From Mesorhizobium sp. INR15 (GTDB taxonomy: Bacteria; Pseudomonadota; Alphaproteobacteria; Rhizobiales; Rhizobiaceae), in assembly GCF_015500075.1 (NCBI RefSeq), contig NZ_CP045496.1, forward strand, positions 3,296,001-3,360,000: 64,000 nucleotides of DNA, in the 5' to 3' direction. Position 1 is the stretch's first letter. Every line of letters begins with the position of its first letter. Positions 42,932 to 51,969 of the stretch are shown here, piece by piece. The position numbers and the translations under genes are program-made. The notes under the pieces are model-generated. The model was not told the DNA's origin, searched no databases, and worked only from the letters and a program-made list of their open reading frames with translations.

Positions 42932-43115
42932 GGCGCCGCCCCTCATTGCCCTGCCGGGCATTTCTCCCCGTATAGGGACGGGGAGAAAGGTCGCCATCAT
43001 CAGCGGTTTCGCCAATCATCAATGTTTGGGAGAAGAGGGCCAAGGCCTGTGGCAAGTCTCTTCTCCCCGTCACTATACGGGGAGAAGGTGGCGGCAGCCG
43101 GATGAGGGGCAGCGC
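42932..43115. repeat. palindromic intergenic repeat, family B copy 2
   Basis: Begins ggcgccgcccctcattgc, contains CTCCCCGTATAGGGACGGGGAG and CTCCCCGTCACTATACGGGGAG hairpins, and ends gatgaggggcagcgc. The order and end sequences equal those at 8981-9160; the middle differs. It lies between a secreted-protein gene and the convergent MocR gene. Confidence 0.82.
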
Positions 43116-43152
43116 GAAAGATGTCCTCGACCAGCGGCACAGAGCCGGCCCG

Positions 43153-44592
43153 CTACCGCATCACCCCACCCAGCCTTACGGTCGCCGCCAGCAGTTCCTC
43201 GTCCGAAAAACCCGAGAAACCCAGCACTAGGCCTTGGCGCGGCGAGCCGCTGATGAACATGGCGGACAAAGCGCGGGCGCCGACGCCGGCGGCCTTGGCT
43301 GCCTCGACGATCTCCGTGTCCGGTCCAGCACCTTTCAGCGCCGCCACCAGGTGCAGGCCCTGTTCTGGCACCGTCACGTCAAGGCTCTCGCAATGCGCCT
43401 TCAGGCCGGCGACGAGCACGTCGCGCGAGGCCTGCACGCGGCGGCGCACGCGCCGCAGATGCGCGGCGAAATGCCCTTCGTTCAAGAGATCGGTCAATGC
43501 GCCCTCGGCCAATGTCGAGGGATAGCGATCGGAGCGCATCCTGACCGCTAGGACGGCATCGAGCAAGGCTTCCGGTACCACGGCGTAGCCGATACGCAAG
43601 CCGGGGAACAGCACTTTGGAAAACGTGCCGAGATAGGCGACGCGGCCTGAACCATCCATGCCTTGCAGCGAGGTCAGCGGCGGCCCGGCATAGCGGAACT
43701 CGCTGTCGTAATCGTCCTCGATGATCCAGGCATTGTTGCGCCGGGCCCAGTCGAGCAGCGCGAGGCGGCGGCGCATCGTCATCGTCACGCCAAGCGGATA
43801 TTGATGCGAGGGCGTGACATAGGCCGCGCGGGCTCCCGGGCATAGAGCTTCGCCGATTTCGGGATCGAGCCCTTCGCCGTCGACGGGCACGCCGAAAACC
43901 CTGGCGCCACTGCCGGCGAGCGCGGCATGCGCCATGGGATAGCAGGGATTTTCGAGCCAAACGGCGTCGCCAGGGCGAATGGCGGCACGCATCAGAACGT
44001 CCAGCCCTTGCTGCGTGCCGGAGGTCAGCACGATCTGGCCGGCATCGCAGCGCACGCCGCGCGCGGTCCTGAGATAGGTGGCGATCGCCGTGCGCAAAGC
44101 GATGCCCCCACGCGGATCGCCGTAGCGGAAATGCTCCGGCCCGGGGCGGGCGAGATGGCGCGACAACAGGATGCGGAAGATGTTCAGCGTGCGCGGATCG
44201 GACACCGCGACGCCAATGCCGCAAGGCAGCGACGGAACGACACCGATTTCCGGCGGATGTTCGCTCAGCCGCGCCGCGGGCAGACGCGGCACGTCAGCCG
44301 CGACGAAGGTTCCGGCGCCGACTTTCGCAGTGGCAAACCCTTCCGAGATCAGCATTTCGAAACAGGCGACCGCCGCCGAGCGTGACAGGCCAAAACGCCG
44401 GGCGAGATCGCGCGTGGTTGGCAATTTGGCGCCGGCAGCCAGCGCGCCGGTCTCGATCAGCCGCCGCAGGGCCGCGTAGAGCTCGCGGCTGCGCGGGCCT
44501 TCGCCCGGCAGCACCGGGATCAGCGCCGACCAATCCGGCTGATTGGTCTGAATTTTCTTAATTGGATTGGTTCTTTTGTCGACCAATGTCAT
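43153..44592 (-). CDS. MocR-type PLP-dependent transcriptional regulator (GntR HTH + aminotransferase)
   Basis: A 479-residue fusion. An N-terminal GntR winged helix (about 30-95; RELYAALRRLIETGAL, LPTTRDLARRFGLSRSAAVACFEML) is followed by a fold-type I aminotransferase domain (about 130-475). That domain has VWLENPCYPMAHAAL, IIEDDYDSEFRY and the PLP lysine in GTFSKVLFPGLRIGY. MocR proteins such as PdxR sense pyridoxal phosphate or amino acids. The ATG at 44592 is 38 bases from the divergent flavin-binding gene. This makes that gene the likely target and vitamin B6 metabolism a plausible theme. Confidence 0.92.
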   Translation of the reverse strand: MTLVDKRTNPIKKIQTNQPDWSALIPVLPGEGPRSRELYAALRRLIETGALAAGAKLPTTRDLARRFGLSRSAAVACFEMLISEGFATAKVGAGTFVAADVPRLPAARLSEHPPEIGVVPSLPCGIGVAVSDPRTLNIFRILLSRHLARPGPEHFRYGDPRGGIALRTAIATYLRTARGVRCDAGQIVLTSGTQQGLDVLMRAAIRPGDAVWLENPCYPMAHAALAGSGARVFGVPVDGEGLDPEIGEALCPGARAAYVTPSHQYPLGVTMTMRRRLALLDWARRNNAWIIEDDYDSEFRYAGPPLTSLQGMDGSGRVAYLGTFSKVLFPGLRIGYAVVPEALLDAVLAVRMRSDRYPSTLAEGALTDLLNEGHFAAHLRRVRRRVQASRDVLVAGLKAHCESLDVTVPEQGLHLVAALKGAGPDTEIVEAAKAAGVGARALSAMFISGSPRQGLVLGFSGFSDEELLAATVRLGGVMR

Positions 44593-44630
44593 GGCGCATG
44601 GTTGGCAGACACGAGACAAGGATGCAAGCC

Positions 44631-45350
44631 GTGAACGACACCACCGCCAGCTTTCCAACCAGCAAGCGCAACCGGCTGAAGCGCCGTCACGACCGTGGCA
44701 GCTATGACCATGAGGCGGTGTTCGCGGTGCTCGATGCCGGGTTGTTGTGCCACGTCGCCTACACTTTCGACGGTCAGCCCTATTGCACGCCGACCATCCA
44801 TTGGCGCGAGGACGGGATGCTGTACTGGCACGGCTCGTCGGCCAGCCGCATGCTGCGCCAACTGCGTGGCGGCACGCCGGCCTGCCTGACGGTGTCGCAT
44901 CTCGACGGGCTGGTGCTGGCGCGCTCGGGCTTCAACCATTCCGCCAATTACCGCTCGGCCATGTGTTTCGGCATGGCGCGGATCATCGACGAACCGGAAG
45001 AGAAGCTGAAGGCGCTGGCCGGCGTCGTCGACCGCTTCTATCCCGGCCGCACCCAGACGTTGCGGGCGATCTCGGCACAGGAAGCCAAGGCGACGACGGT
45101 GATCGGCATGCGGATCGAAGAGGCGTCGGCGAAAGTGCGCGCGAAGGGCGTCGCCGACGACGAGGAAGACTATGGGCATCCAGTATGGGCCGGTGTCATC
45201 CCGGTGCGCATGGTGGTCGGCGCGGCCGAACCATGTCCGAGGCTTTTGCCTGGTATTGTCCAGCCGGAGAATCTGGCTGGTTATGCCGAGGGAGCAAGGC
45301 TCGATCAGGCGCTGACGCAGGCGCAACTGGCGTATGAGGGCGGGCAGTAG
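44631..45350 (+). CDS. pyridoxamine 5'-phosphate oxidase family protein (FMN split barrel, NimA-like)
   Basis: About 239 residues. The N-terminus has KRNRLKRRHDRGSYDHEAV, the signature of the NimA-like flavin split-barrel group. YCTPTIHWREDGMLYWHG and the later SAMCFGMARII follow. The GTG start at 44631 has AAGGA eight bases upstream; ATG 44622 is the alternative. Members bind FMN or haem-like cofactors, and many are of unknown substrate. The divergent MocR-type regulator probably controls it. Confidence 0.85.
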   Translation: MNDTTASFPTSKRNRLKRRHDRGSYDHEAVFAVLDAGLLCHVAYTFDGQPYCTPTIHWREDGMLYWHGSSASRMLRQLRGGTPACLTVSHLDGLVLARSGFNHSANYRSAMCFGMARIIDEPEEKLKALAGVVDRFYPGRTQTLRAISAQEAKATTVIGMRIEEASAKVRAKGVADDEEDYGHPVWAGVIPVRMVVGAAEPCPRLLPGIVQPENLAGYAEGARLDQALTQAQLAYEGGQ

Positions 45351-45456
45351 CCGTCGCCACAGGTGAAGGCGCGAGCCAAGGGCGTCATCGCGTTGAGGCT
45401 GCAAGTGGTTTCAAGCGCCTCACCGTCGCCGGGCATTGGTCAACCCGGCAGGCCGT

Positions 45457-46641
45457 TCAGGCCATGCCCGGCGCGCGCCGCTGTCCCAAATGCCGCATCT
45501 TGCGGCCGATGATCATCAGCTGGCGCGCGGAATTGTTGCGCAGGCGGCGTATGCGCCATTCCAGCCCGGTCCCGGTCGCGATCGATTTGGCGTAGATGCT
45601 GAAGTGCATGGCGCTGGCGTCGGCGGCCACCTTGACCGGGTCATCGTAGAAGGTGCCGATCTTGTCGGCGCCCATGCCGGGCGTGGCCAGCCAGGCGGGG
45701 ATGTAGGTCGAGCACAGGCGGTCAACATCCGTAGCCGCCCGGAGGATCCCGTCACCTTGCGCCGGGCATGTCGTGGAGAAAGCGTCGCCGATGAAGACCA
45801 CGCCGTCACGGCGGTGACCGGTGGTGGTCGTCAGGCTGACTTGCCTGACCTCGACCGGGCTAGCCACGGCGAAGTTGCCGCATTGCGGGGCGATCTCGGG
45901 CATCAATTGCAGCAGCATTCGTTGCGGATCAGCGCGGAACGCCTGCGCCCAGGGATCGGCAACGGTCCGGTAGACAAACATGTTTGCCCGCATGCGATTG
46001 CCGATCCGGAAAACACTAAGGTAGGCAATGCGCTGCCCGAAGCGCCCGGGATAGAAGGTGAGCGACCGAGAGCCGAATTCCTGTGGCGAGATCCCAAGGT
46101 CGAATCCGATCGCAAGCGAATGCGCCTTCGAATGCTCGACGCGCTCCACGCCGATAGCGCGCCGCACTGCCTCGCTGTAGCCCGTGGCCACCACCAGCAA
46201 GCGGGCATCGATGACGGTGCCATTGTTGAGCACAAGTCGCTGCCGGTCCGGCCCGGTCGAGACTTCCGAGACCTTACCCACCGTCAGTGGCACTTCCGGC
46301 GGCAGGGCCTCGCGCAGGCCGTTTATCAGCGGGCCGTAGGAGAATGAGAATTCAGAGACCTGCTTGCGCTGGAAGAACTGCCCGAGGCGGAATATCTGGA
46401 TCTCGGTCGTCGACGTTACAAGGGACTTGATGACGGGACCGAGGCCCATCTTCTCGAACAGTTGCATCGACTCCAGGCGGGTTTTCTCGGCCCGGAACTC
46501 GTCGTGATGGACGCGGTGCGGATCGATAAGGGCGACCTTGTGCCCCGCCTTGCCCAGCACGGTTGCCATGATGGTGCCGGCCAGTCCCGCACCGACAATC
46601 GCCACGTCAACTTCGGCTTGGCCAGCCTCAGCGATGGTCAT
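45457..46641 (-). CDS. FAD-dependent monooxygenase-like protein
   Basis: The 394-residue flavoprotein has the N-terminal dinucleotide motif VAIVGAGLAGTIMATVL. RLLVVATGYSEAVRRAIG appears in the middle, and the FAD-binding GVVFIGDAFSTTCPAQGDG near 285. The DG and GD motifs place it in the aromatic hydroxylase/halogenase-like superfamily. ATG 46641 (MTIAEAGQ) follows GGAAAGGG; upstream in-frame starts lack such a site. It lies at the edge of the polysaccharide cluster, 111 bases downstream of the beta-propeller protein gene's end. A role in modifying a sugar or lipid carrier is only a guess. Confidence 0.83.
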   Translation of the reverse strand: MTIAEAGQAEVDVAIVGAGLAGTIMATVLGKAGHKVALIDPHRVHHDEFRAEKTRLESMQLFEKMGLGPVIKSLVTSTTEIQIFRLGQFFQRKQVSEFSFSYGPLINGLREALPPEVPLTVGKVSEVSTGPDRQRLVLNNGTVIDARLLVVATGYSEAVRRAIGVERVEHSKAHSLAIGFDLGISPQEFGSRSLTFYPGRFGQRIAYLSVFRIGNRMRANMFVYRTVADPWAQAFRADPQRMLLQLMPEIAPQCGNFAVASPVEVRQVSLTTTTGHRRDGVVFIGDAFSTTCPAQGDGILRAATDVDRLCSTYIPAWLATPGMGADKIGTFYDDPVKVAADASAMHFSIYAKSIATGTGLEWRIRRLRNNSARQLMIIGRKMRHLGQRRAPGMA

Positions 46642-46752
46642 TCCGCTACCCTTTCCGCTGGTTAACTTGTCACCGCTATCCATGGTAGAGATATCATCCA
46701 GAGCTAATTCAACCTCAAGCAACCAAGGCGCGCAACCGGTAGTAACCGATGT

Positions 46753-48264
46753 TTAGGTTAATGCCCGGCCTCGTTGTTTCCAGCGCGGCGAGATTGCCGA
46801 ACCGTCAATGAACTCAAGCCCGCCCGCCTCGTTGAGCGTGTGCAGCTTGCGCCCATTCCATAGCGCACCTGGGGTTAAAATCGTCTCGACGACTTGCTCC
46901 ATGCCGTTCAAATCAAGGTGAGTGACACGTGCGATGCCAAGGGCCGCGCCATAGCTCTTGCGGCAGTCCTGCACCGGACGCAGCAATTGGCCGCCGCGCT
47001 CGACCATGCGGCCCGCGGGCCGGGCGGAGGCGATGTCGACCAGCACGGGATTGTTTGGAAGCGGTGTCCAGGGTCCGCGGAAGTCCGGCGCCGACCAGAT
47101 GTGAAGCGCATCGGAGAACGCGCCGCCGCCATCGCGGACGGTCGCGAATATCCACCAGCGTCCGCCGTGCTCGACAAGGGTGGCATCGCTGGCGATGACA
47201 CCGGACAGAAGCGTGGCTTCCTTGACCCACCCGCCGGGAAAGGCGGTGGCCCGGTAGAGATCGACCGTGCCGTTGGCGCAGCTTTCCGGAACCATCCAGA
47301 CCTCGCCGTCGCGCTCGAAAACGAAAGGATAGGAAAGGTGGTAGGGCAGGTCGAGCACCGGCACCGGCTGCCCGAGCGGCCCGGAAGGGCCGAAGGGGAC
47401 GGCGGAGATGATGGCCTTGCCGAGCCGGTGAATATAGTCCTCGACGAAGAGGGTTACTTGCCCCTTGTAAAGGATCGGAAACGGATCGGCGTAAAAGCGG
47501 CTGCCGTCGTCCGGCAGCACCTGCCATCCCGAGGCCGGATGGGCGCGCAGGTCGAAAAGGTCACGTCCCCCGGTTTCGCGCCAGCCGACCTTCCAGTGCG
47601 GAGCATTGTAGCAGAGGTGATAGATCTTCTGGACGATCCGCCGCGCCAGAGCCTTGGCACCCCTGACGCCAAGTTTTGCCGCCGATGGCATCGCAGGGAG
47701 GGCGTTGCCTTGCAACGGCTCGGGCAGTACCGGCAGGGCGGAACCCTTGGCGGCGCCTGTCATCGCCGCGACGATCAGGGTCGCGGTGCGCGCCAGCATG
47801 TCCTGGAAGGACGCCAGGGCAATGCCGCCATATTCCGTTCCCAGCCGCCCGGCGGCAATCGCGATGTCGCCTTCTTCGATACGGGCAACCGGTGTCTGGC
47901 CATCGAGGATCAGGGCCAGCAAGGCCGCTTCGCCGCTGGCGCCGCCATAAGTGACGCGCCAGACGCGGGTTCCTTCAAGCGCGACGTCGCCGCAGAGATC
48001 GAGGACAAGGTCGGCTGGAGCCGGCGGCGTTGTCTTGTAGGCAGCGAGCGCTGAAAGCGGCATGCGCTTCGCCAGCCCGGTCCGGGACAGGCCATGTATG
48101 GCCGTCTCAAGCTGAAACAGCGCCTCGGCGTTGCCTGGAATACCGCCGTCGGCCGGCTTGGCGTCGACGGAGACCGTTACGTTATCGAGTGCGGTCAGCC
48201 GTTGCAGCAGCATCAGGTGGAAGGCACGGACGCATGCGCTGTCCAGGCGCAGGCTTACGCGCAT
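46753..48264 (-). CDS. beta-propeller protein of the glucosamine inositolphosphorylceramide transferase N-domain type
   Basis: 503 residues. The first 200 (LRLDSACVRAFHLMLLQRL, LVLDLCGDVALEG) resemble the N-terminal part of formyltransferase-like proteins of polysaccharide loci. The C-terminal half (from about 230) is a five-bladed beta-propeller related to GH43/GINT1_N. It shows RFYADPFPILYKGQVTLFVE, YPFVFERDGEVWMVPE, DATLVEHGGRWWIFA and HNP-like PNNPV blocks. It probably recognises or transfers sugars during polysaccharide synthesis. ATG 48264 is the start. It is divergent from the Wzz/Wzc-like gene over an AT-rich promoter region. Confidence 0.72.
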   Translation of the reverse strand: MRVSLRLDSACVRAFHLMLLQRLTALDNVTVSVDAKPADGGIPGNAEALFQLETAIHGLSRTGLAKRMPLSALAAYKTTPPAPADLVLDLCGDVALEGTRVWRVTYGGASGEAALLALILDGQTPVARIEEGDIAIAAGRLGTEYGGIALASFQDMLARTATLIVAAMTGAAKGSALPVLPEPLQGNALPAMPSAAKLGVRGAKALARRIVQKIYHLCYNAPHWKVGWRETGGRDLFDLRAHPASGWQVLPDDGSRFYADPFPILYKGQVTLFVEDYIHRLGKAIISAVPFGPSGPLGQPVPVLDLPYHLSYPFVFERDGEVWMVPESCANGTVDLYRATAFPGGWVKEATLLSGVIASDATLVEHGGRWWIFATVRDGGGAFSDALHIWSAPDFRGPWTPLPNNPVLVDIASARPAGRMVERGGQLLRPVQDCRKSYGAALGIARVTHLDLNGMEQVVETILTPGALWNGRKLHTLNEAGGLEFIDGSAISPRWKQRGRALT

Positions 48265-48445
48265 GTCGAACCCCTGACGTCGCGAAACGCAGCACCGCGG
48301 CGTCCAGGATCTGGACCGCGGATGTGGCTGACGGAGTCAGCGCGATCGCCGTGTTGCCCCATTTTTGTCCGTCTCCTGCTCAACTGTGTCGCGCGGCGAT
48401 CCTGTATCCCTAACTAAGCAAACTTCGTGCCAAAAATCAGATGAG

Positions 48446-48464
48446 TTGTTAACATAATTAACAA
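48446..48464. promoter_or_regulatory. inverted repeat in the polysaccharide promoter region
   Basis: TTGTTAA-CATAA-TTAACAA has perfect 7-base arms and lies in the AT-rich part of the 280-base gap (48265-48544) between two divergent polysaccharide genes. It is 81 bases upstream of the Wzz/Wzc-like start. No other feature was found in this gap. Confidence 0.5.
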
Positions 48465-48544
48465 TGTTTTAACAGTTGGAGGAATAGCTAGGTTAGCGCC
48501 GCAATTTGATCTTGCCGGCATATGGAGTATTGTCGGAGGCAGCT

Positions 48545-50641
48545 ATGCTATCATCTCTGCCCATGGTTCCTCAGCAATACTCTCCGGAAACGGGATCGGC
48601 GGGATCATATGCACCTTCGACTGTCGAATTGGGCGACCTGAAACGCATCCTGGTGCGCCGCCGCCTGTGGATCATCGGCACGGCGGTGCTGTTCATGATG
48701 GGGGCCTTGCTCTACGGCCTTCTCACGCCCCCGCTGTACAGCTCGGTGGCGGAAATCATCATCGATCCGCAAGACCTGCAGGTGGTCTCCAACGACGTCA
48801 ATCCGAGCCGGATTTCGCCCGATGGCGGGATCACGCAGGTGGAAAGCCAGGTCAGTGTCATCCAGTCGTCCGGCGTGCTGCTGCGCGCAATGGCGGCGAC
48901 CAAGCTGACCGAGGATCCGGAATTCAACGGGCAGGGCCTGCTGTCACGTTTGTTCGGCTCGGGTTCGGCCGAAAGCGACAACACCGTGAAAACGCTCGAC
49001 GCGCTGCGCAGCCGTCTGGCGGTGAAGCGAGCCGACAAGGTTCTGGTCATCGATGTGATCATCACGGCCAAGAACGCCGACAAGGCCGCGAAGATCGCCA
49101 ACGCGATCGCGCAAGCCTATCTGGTCGATCAGGCGAGCGCGCGCGCGCAAAGCGCGACGGATGCCTCGAAGTCGATCACCGCCCGTCTCGAGGAACAGCG
49201 AAAGCGCGTTCAGCAGGCGGAGAACGCCGTCGAGGCCTATAAGTCAGCCAACAAGATGGTGATGGCGGCCGGCAATCTGGTCAGCGACCAGGAACTGACC
49301 CAACTCAATACCGAGCTTTCGGCGGCGCAGAGCCGCACCGCGACGCTGAAAGCACAGGTCGACCAGTTGCGCAGGCAAGGCGGCGCGCCGGATGCGACCT
49401 CGGAAGCAATGCGCTCGTCGGTGATTTCAAACTTGCGGACGCAGGAAGCAACGCTGGTCGACCAGGTCTCGCAGCTCGGCACCGAACTCGGACCGCGCCA
49501 TCCCTCGATGATCGCTGCCCAGCAGCAGCTGCGCGACACACGCCAGCTCATCGCGCGTGAACTCGGCCGCATCGTGACCGCCGCCGAGACCGACTATGAG
49601 CGGGCGCTGGCCAACGAGCAGGCGGTGGCCGCGAAAGTCGCCGGCCTCAAGAGCAAATCGCTCGACACCGACCAGGCTTCCGTGCGGCTGCGCGAATTGC
49701 AGCGCGATCTCGAAGCGATCCGTTCCGTCTATGCGAATTATCTGCAGCGCGCCCAGGAAACGCGCGAACAGATCACGGTCGACAGCACCAACGCGCGGAT
49801 CATCTCGGAGGCGATGCCGGCCCTGAAGAAGAGCTGGCCGCCGCTTGGGCTGCTGTTGTTCGGCGCCATGTTCGGCGGATTGGGACTGGGCACGGGCCTG
49901 GCGCTGATCGCAGAATATCTGTCACCGACGGTCCTCTCGGGCGGCCAGATGCAGGCCGCGATCGAGGCGCCGGTGCTCGGCATCCTGCCGGCAGGGGCGA
50001 AAGCAAGGCGGGGCTGGTGGCCTTTTTCCAGGAAGTCGGCCCCGATCAATCAGAAAACCGACGCTGTCATAGGGCTGGCGCTGCGGCGCATGTTCAGTTC
50101 CGGCAGGCGCCCGGCGGATTGGCCGCTGGTGCCGAGCATCCTGGTGACATCAGCGCCGGAAGACGGCGCGCAGCGCAACCGGATCGCGCGTCTGTTCGCC
50201 AACGCCGCCGCCGCCCGAGGCAGCCGTGTCCTGTTTATCGATACAAATGCCGGCAATGGCCAGAAGGAACCGCGGCCGGGGATACTCGACGTGCTGCGCG
50301 GCGAGTACGCATTCGAAGCCGTCAGCCACTATACGGCAGGCAGCAATGTCGCGGTGCTGGGCAGCGGGCGGCCAAAGGCGGTTTTCCAGGAGGCGCATGG
50401 CGTGCATTTCGCGCAGCATATGCTGGCGCAAGCGGCAAGGAGCTTTGAGCTCGTCGTCGTCGATGGCGGTGCGCTGGTCGAAAACCTGAATGCCTCGCCG
50501 CTTGTCGCAGTGGTGGACGAGATCGTGCTCGTTGCCAGGCTGAACGCAACCCAGATGGGTGACGTCGTGGCGGCATCGCAAGCCATTTCCGTCATGGGGC
50601 GGGTGCCGACAGGCGCCTTGCTGGTCGACGAGACGATGTGA
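48545..50641 (+). CDS. polysaccharide co-polymerase (Wzz/GumC/Wzc-like) with degenerate kinase domain
   Basis: The 698-residue inner-membrane protein has a first membrane helix (LWIIGTAVLFMMGALLYGLL, near 45-64), a long periplasmic coiled-coil region (about 150-420) and a second helix (LGLLLFGAMFGGLGLGTG, near 440). The cytoplasmic C-terminus resembles a BY-kinase. Its Walker A position reads SAPEDGAQRNRIARLFA with no GKS/T, VLFIDTN replaces VLLID.D, and there is no tyrosine-rich tail. It should control chain length and export without kinase activity. ATG 48545 follows GGAGG at five bases spacing. The next gene overlaps its stop codon (TGATG). Confidence 0.9.
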   Translation: MLSSLPMVPQQYSPETGSAGSYAPSTVELGDLKRILVRRRLWIIGTAVLFMMGALLYGLLTPPLYSSVAEIIIDPQDLQVVSNDVNPSRISPDGGITQVESQVSVIQSSGVLLRAMAATKLTEDPEFNGQGLLSRLFGSGSAESDNTVKTLDALRSRLAVKRADKVLVIDVIITAKNADKAAKIANAIAQAYLVDQASARAQSATDASKSITARLEEQRKRVQQAENAVEAYKSANKMVMAAGNLVSDQELTQLNTELSAAQSRTATLKAQVDQLRRQGGAPDATSEAMRSSVISNLRTQEATLVDQVSQLGTELGPRHPSMIAAQQQLRDTRQLIARELGRIVTAAETDYERALANEQAVAAKVAGLKSKSLDTDQASVRLRELQRDLEAIRSVYANYLQRAQETREQITVDSTNARIISEAMPALKKSWPPLGLLLFGAMFGGLGLGTGLALIAEYLSPTVLSGGQMQAAIEAPVLGILPAGAKARRGWWPFSRKSAPINQKTDAVIGLALRRMFSSGRRPADWPLVPSILVTSAPEDGAQRNRIARLFANAAAARGSRVLFIDTNAGNGQKEPRPGILDVLRGEYAFEAVSHYTAGSNVAVLGSGRPKAVFQEAHGVHFAQHMLAQAARSFELVVVDGGALVENLNASPLVAVVDEIVLVARLNATQMGDVVAASQAISVMGRVPTGALLVDETM

Positions 50642-51969
50642 TGTCGAGCTGGAGCGGAGCTGCTTCGGGTTACGGTGCCGCCGCGCCGCGTTCGCGCAAT
50701 TCCATTGATCTGGTGACGCGGCTGGGGCTGGTCGTCACGGTGGTGGTGTTGTTCAGCATATCGGGCGGCATGCTCTGGCTCGTCGGCTACAATTACGACG
50801 GCCTGTTCGGCAGTCCGGCGACAAAGATACACCCCTCCACCTATCTCATCGTTCTGCTTTTTGCGTGGCGCTCCTGCACCTTCGGCAATCCGGTCGGCTA
50901 TTGCGTCAGCGTCGCCGACAAACGGCCGGCAACGGCGCTGATGGCGGTCATTTCCATCGTGCTGTTGTTTGTCGTTATCCTCAGGCAGCGCCCCGGCATG
51001 GCCGGCATGATCGATACGTTCGTGGCGGCGGCGCTGTTCGTGCTGATGCTCAGCGAAGGAGACGAAAAGACTTTTACGCGGCTGCAGACCGCGATCCACG
51101 CGGTCATGACGGCGAATGCGCTGCTTGGCCTTTTCGAGTTCGCCACCAAGACGCTGCTTTTCCCCTATCGTCTCGACGGTGTGGCGTTTGTCACGGATCT
51201 GCGCTCCAGCGCGCTGCAGGGGCATCCGCTTTCCAATGCCACTTTGACGTCGGTCTACGTCCTTGCCCTGCTGAGCGGCTCAAGGTCGCTTTCGGCGCCC
51301 ATGCGTCTTGGATTGATCGGCTTGCAATGCGCGGCTCTTGTCGCCTTTGGTGGCCGCTCCGCCATGGTGGTGACGATCGTGCTGGGCGGCTGCTATCTGC
51401 TTTTTCATGGCTTGCGCACCTTGCGCAAGGGACGCATCAGCCTGCTTGGCGCGGCGCTGGCATTCATGCTTGCCGCGCTGCTGCCTGTCGCCCTTGTGGT
51501 TGCGGCGTCGCTGGGCTTCTTCGACGCGCTTGCCGAGCGCTTTGTTTCGGATGGCGGCAGCGCCAATGCTCGCGTCGAGATGTTCGAGATCTTCAAGTAT
51601 CTGGAACTGCGCGACGTGATTGTCGGCCCAAGCGTCGATTTCGTCAGCAGCTTGCGGCGGATCAACGGTCTTGAACAAGGTATCGAGAACCCGATCATCA
51701 GCATGACCGTCTACCACGGCGCCGCTTTTACCCTTCTGATGCTGTTCGGCTTCGGCCTGTTTATGTATGAGGTGGCCCGCCGTTGCCACCCCGGCGTCTG
51801 GCTGCCGATGATGGGCTGGCTCATGCTGCTCAACACCTCGGAAAGCCTTGCCTCCAAGAGCACGATCCTGAGCAAATTCGTGGTGTTGTGCCTGGTTCTC
51901 TATCGTCCGGCGCGAACCTTGTTCACGCCCGTCAGTCGGCCGGCATCGTCAGGCCAAGCGCCTCGATGA
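50641..51969 (+). CDS. VpsF-like polysaccharide polymerase (Wzy/O-antigen ligase type membrane protein)
   Basis: The 442-residue protein has about ten membrane segments, with a larger periplasmic stretch containing RLDGVAFVTDLRSSALQGHP then LSNATLTSVY. Its layout and that stretch resemble VpsF-type polymerases of exopolysaccharide clusters. It should join repeat units on the periplasmic face. Its ATG overlaps the TGA of the co-polymerase gene, so the two are translationally coupled. Its 3' end overlaps the convergent GH5 gene by 38 bases. Confidence 0.82.
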   Translation: MSSWSGAASGYGAAAPRSRNSIDLVTRLGLVVTVVVLFSISGGMLWLVGYNYDGLFGSPATKIHPSTYLIVLLFAWRSCTFGNPVGYCVSVADKRPATALMAVISIVLLFVVILRQRPGMAGMIDTFVAAALFVLMLSEGDEKTFTRLQTAIHAVMTANALLGLFEFATKTLLFPYRLDGVAFVTDLRSSALQGHPLSNATLTSVYVLALLSGSRSLSAPMRLGLIGLQCAALVAFGGRSAMVVTIVLGGCYLLFHGLRTLRKGRISLLGAALAFMLAALLPVALVVAASLGFFDALAERFVSDGGSANARVEMFEIFKYLELRDVIVGPSVDFVSSLRRINGLEQGIENPIISMTVYHGAAFTLLMLFGFGLFMYEVARRCHPGVWLPMMGWLMLLNTSESLASKSTILSKFVVLCLVLYRPARTLFTPVSRPASSGQAPR

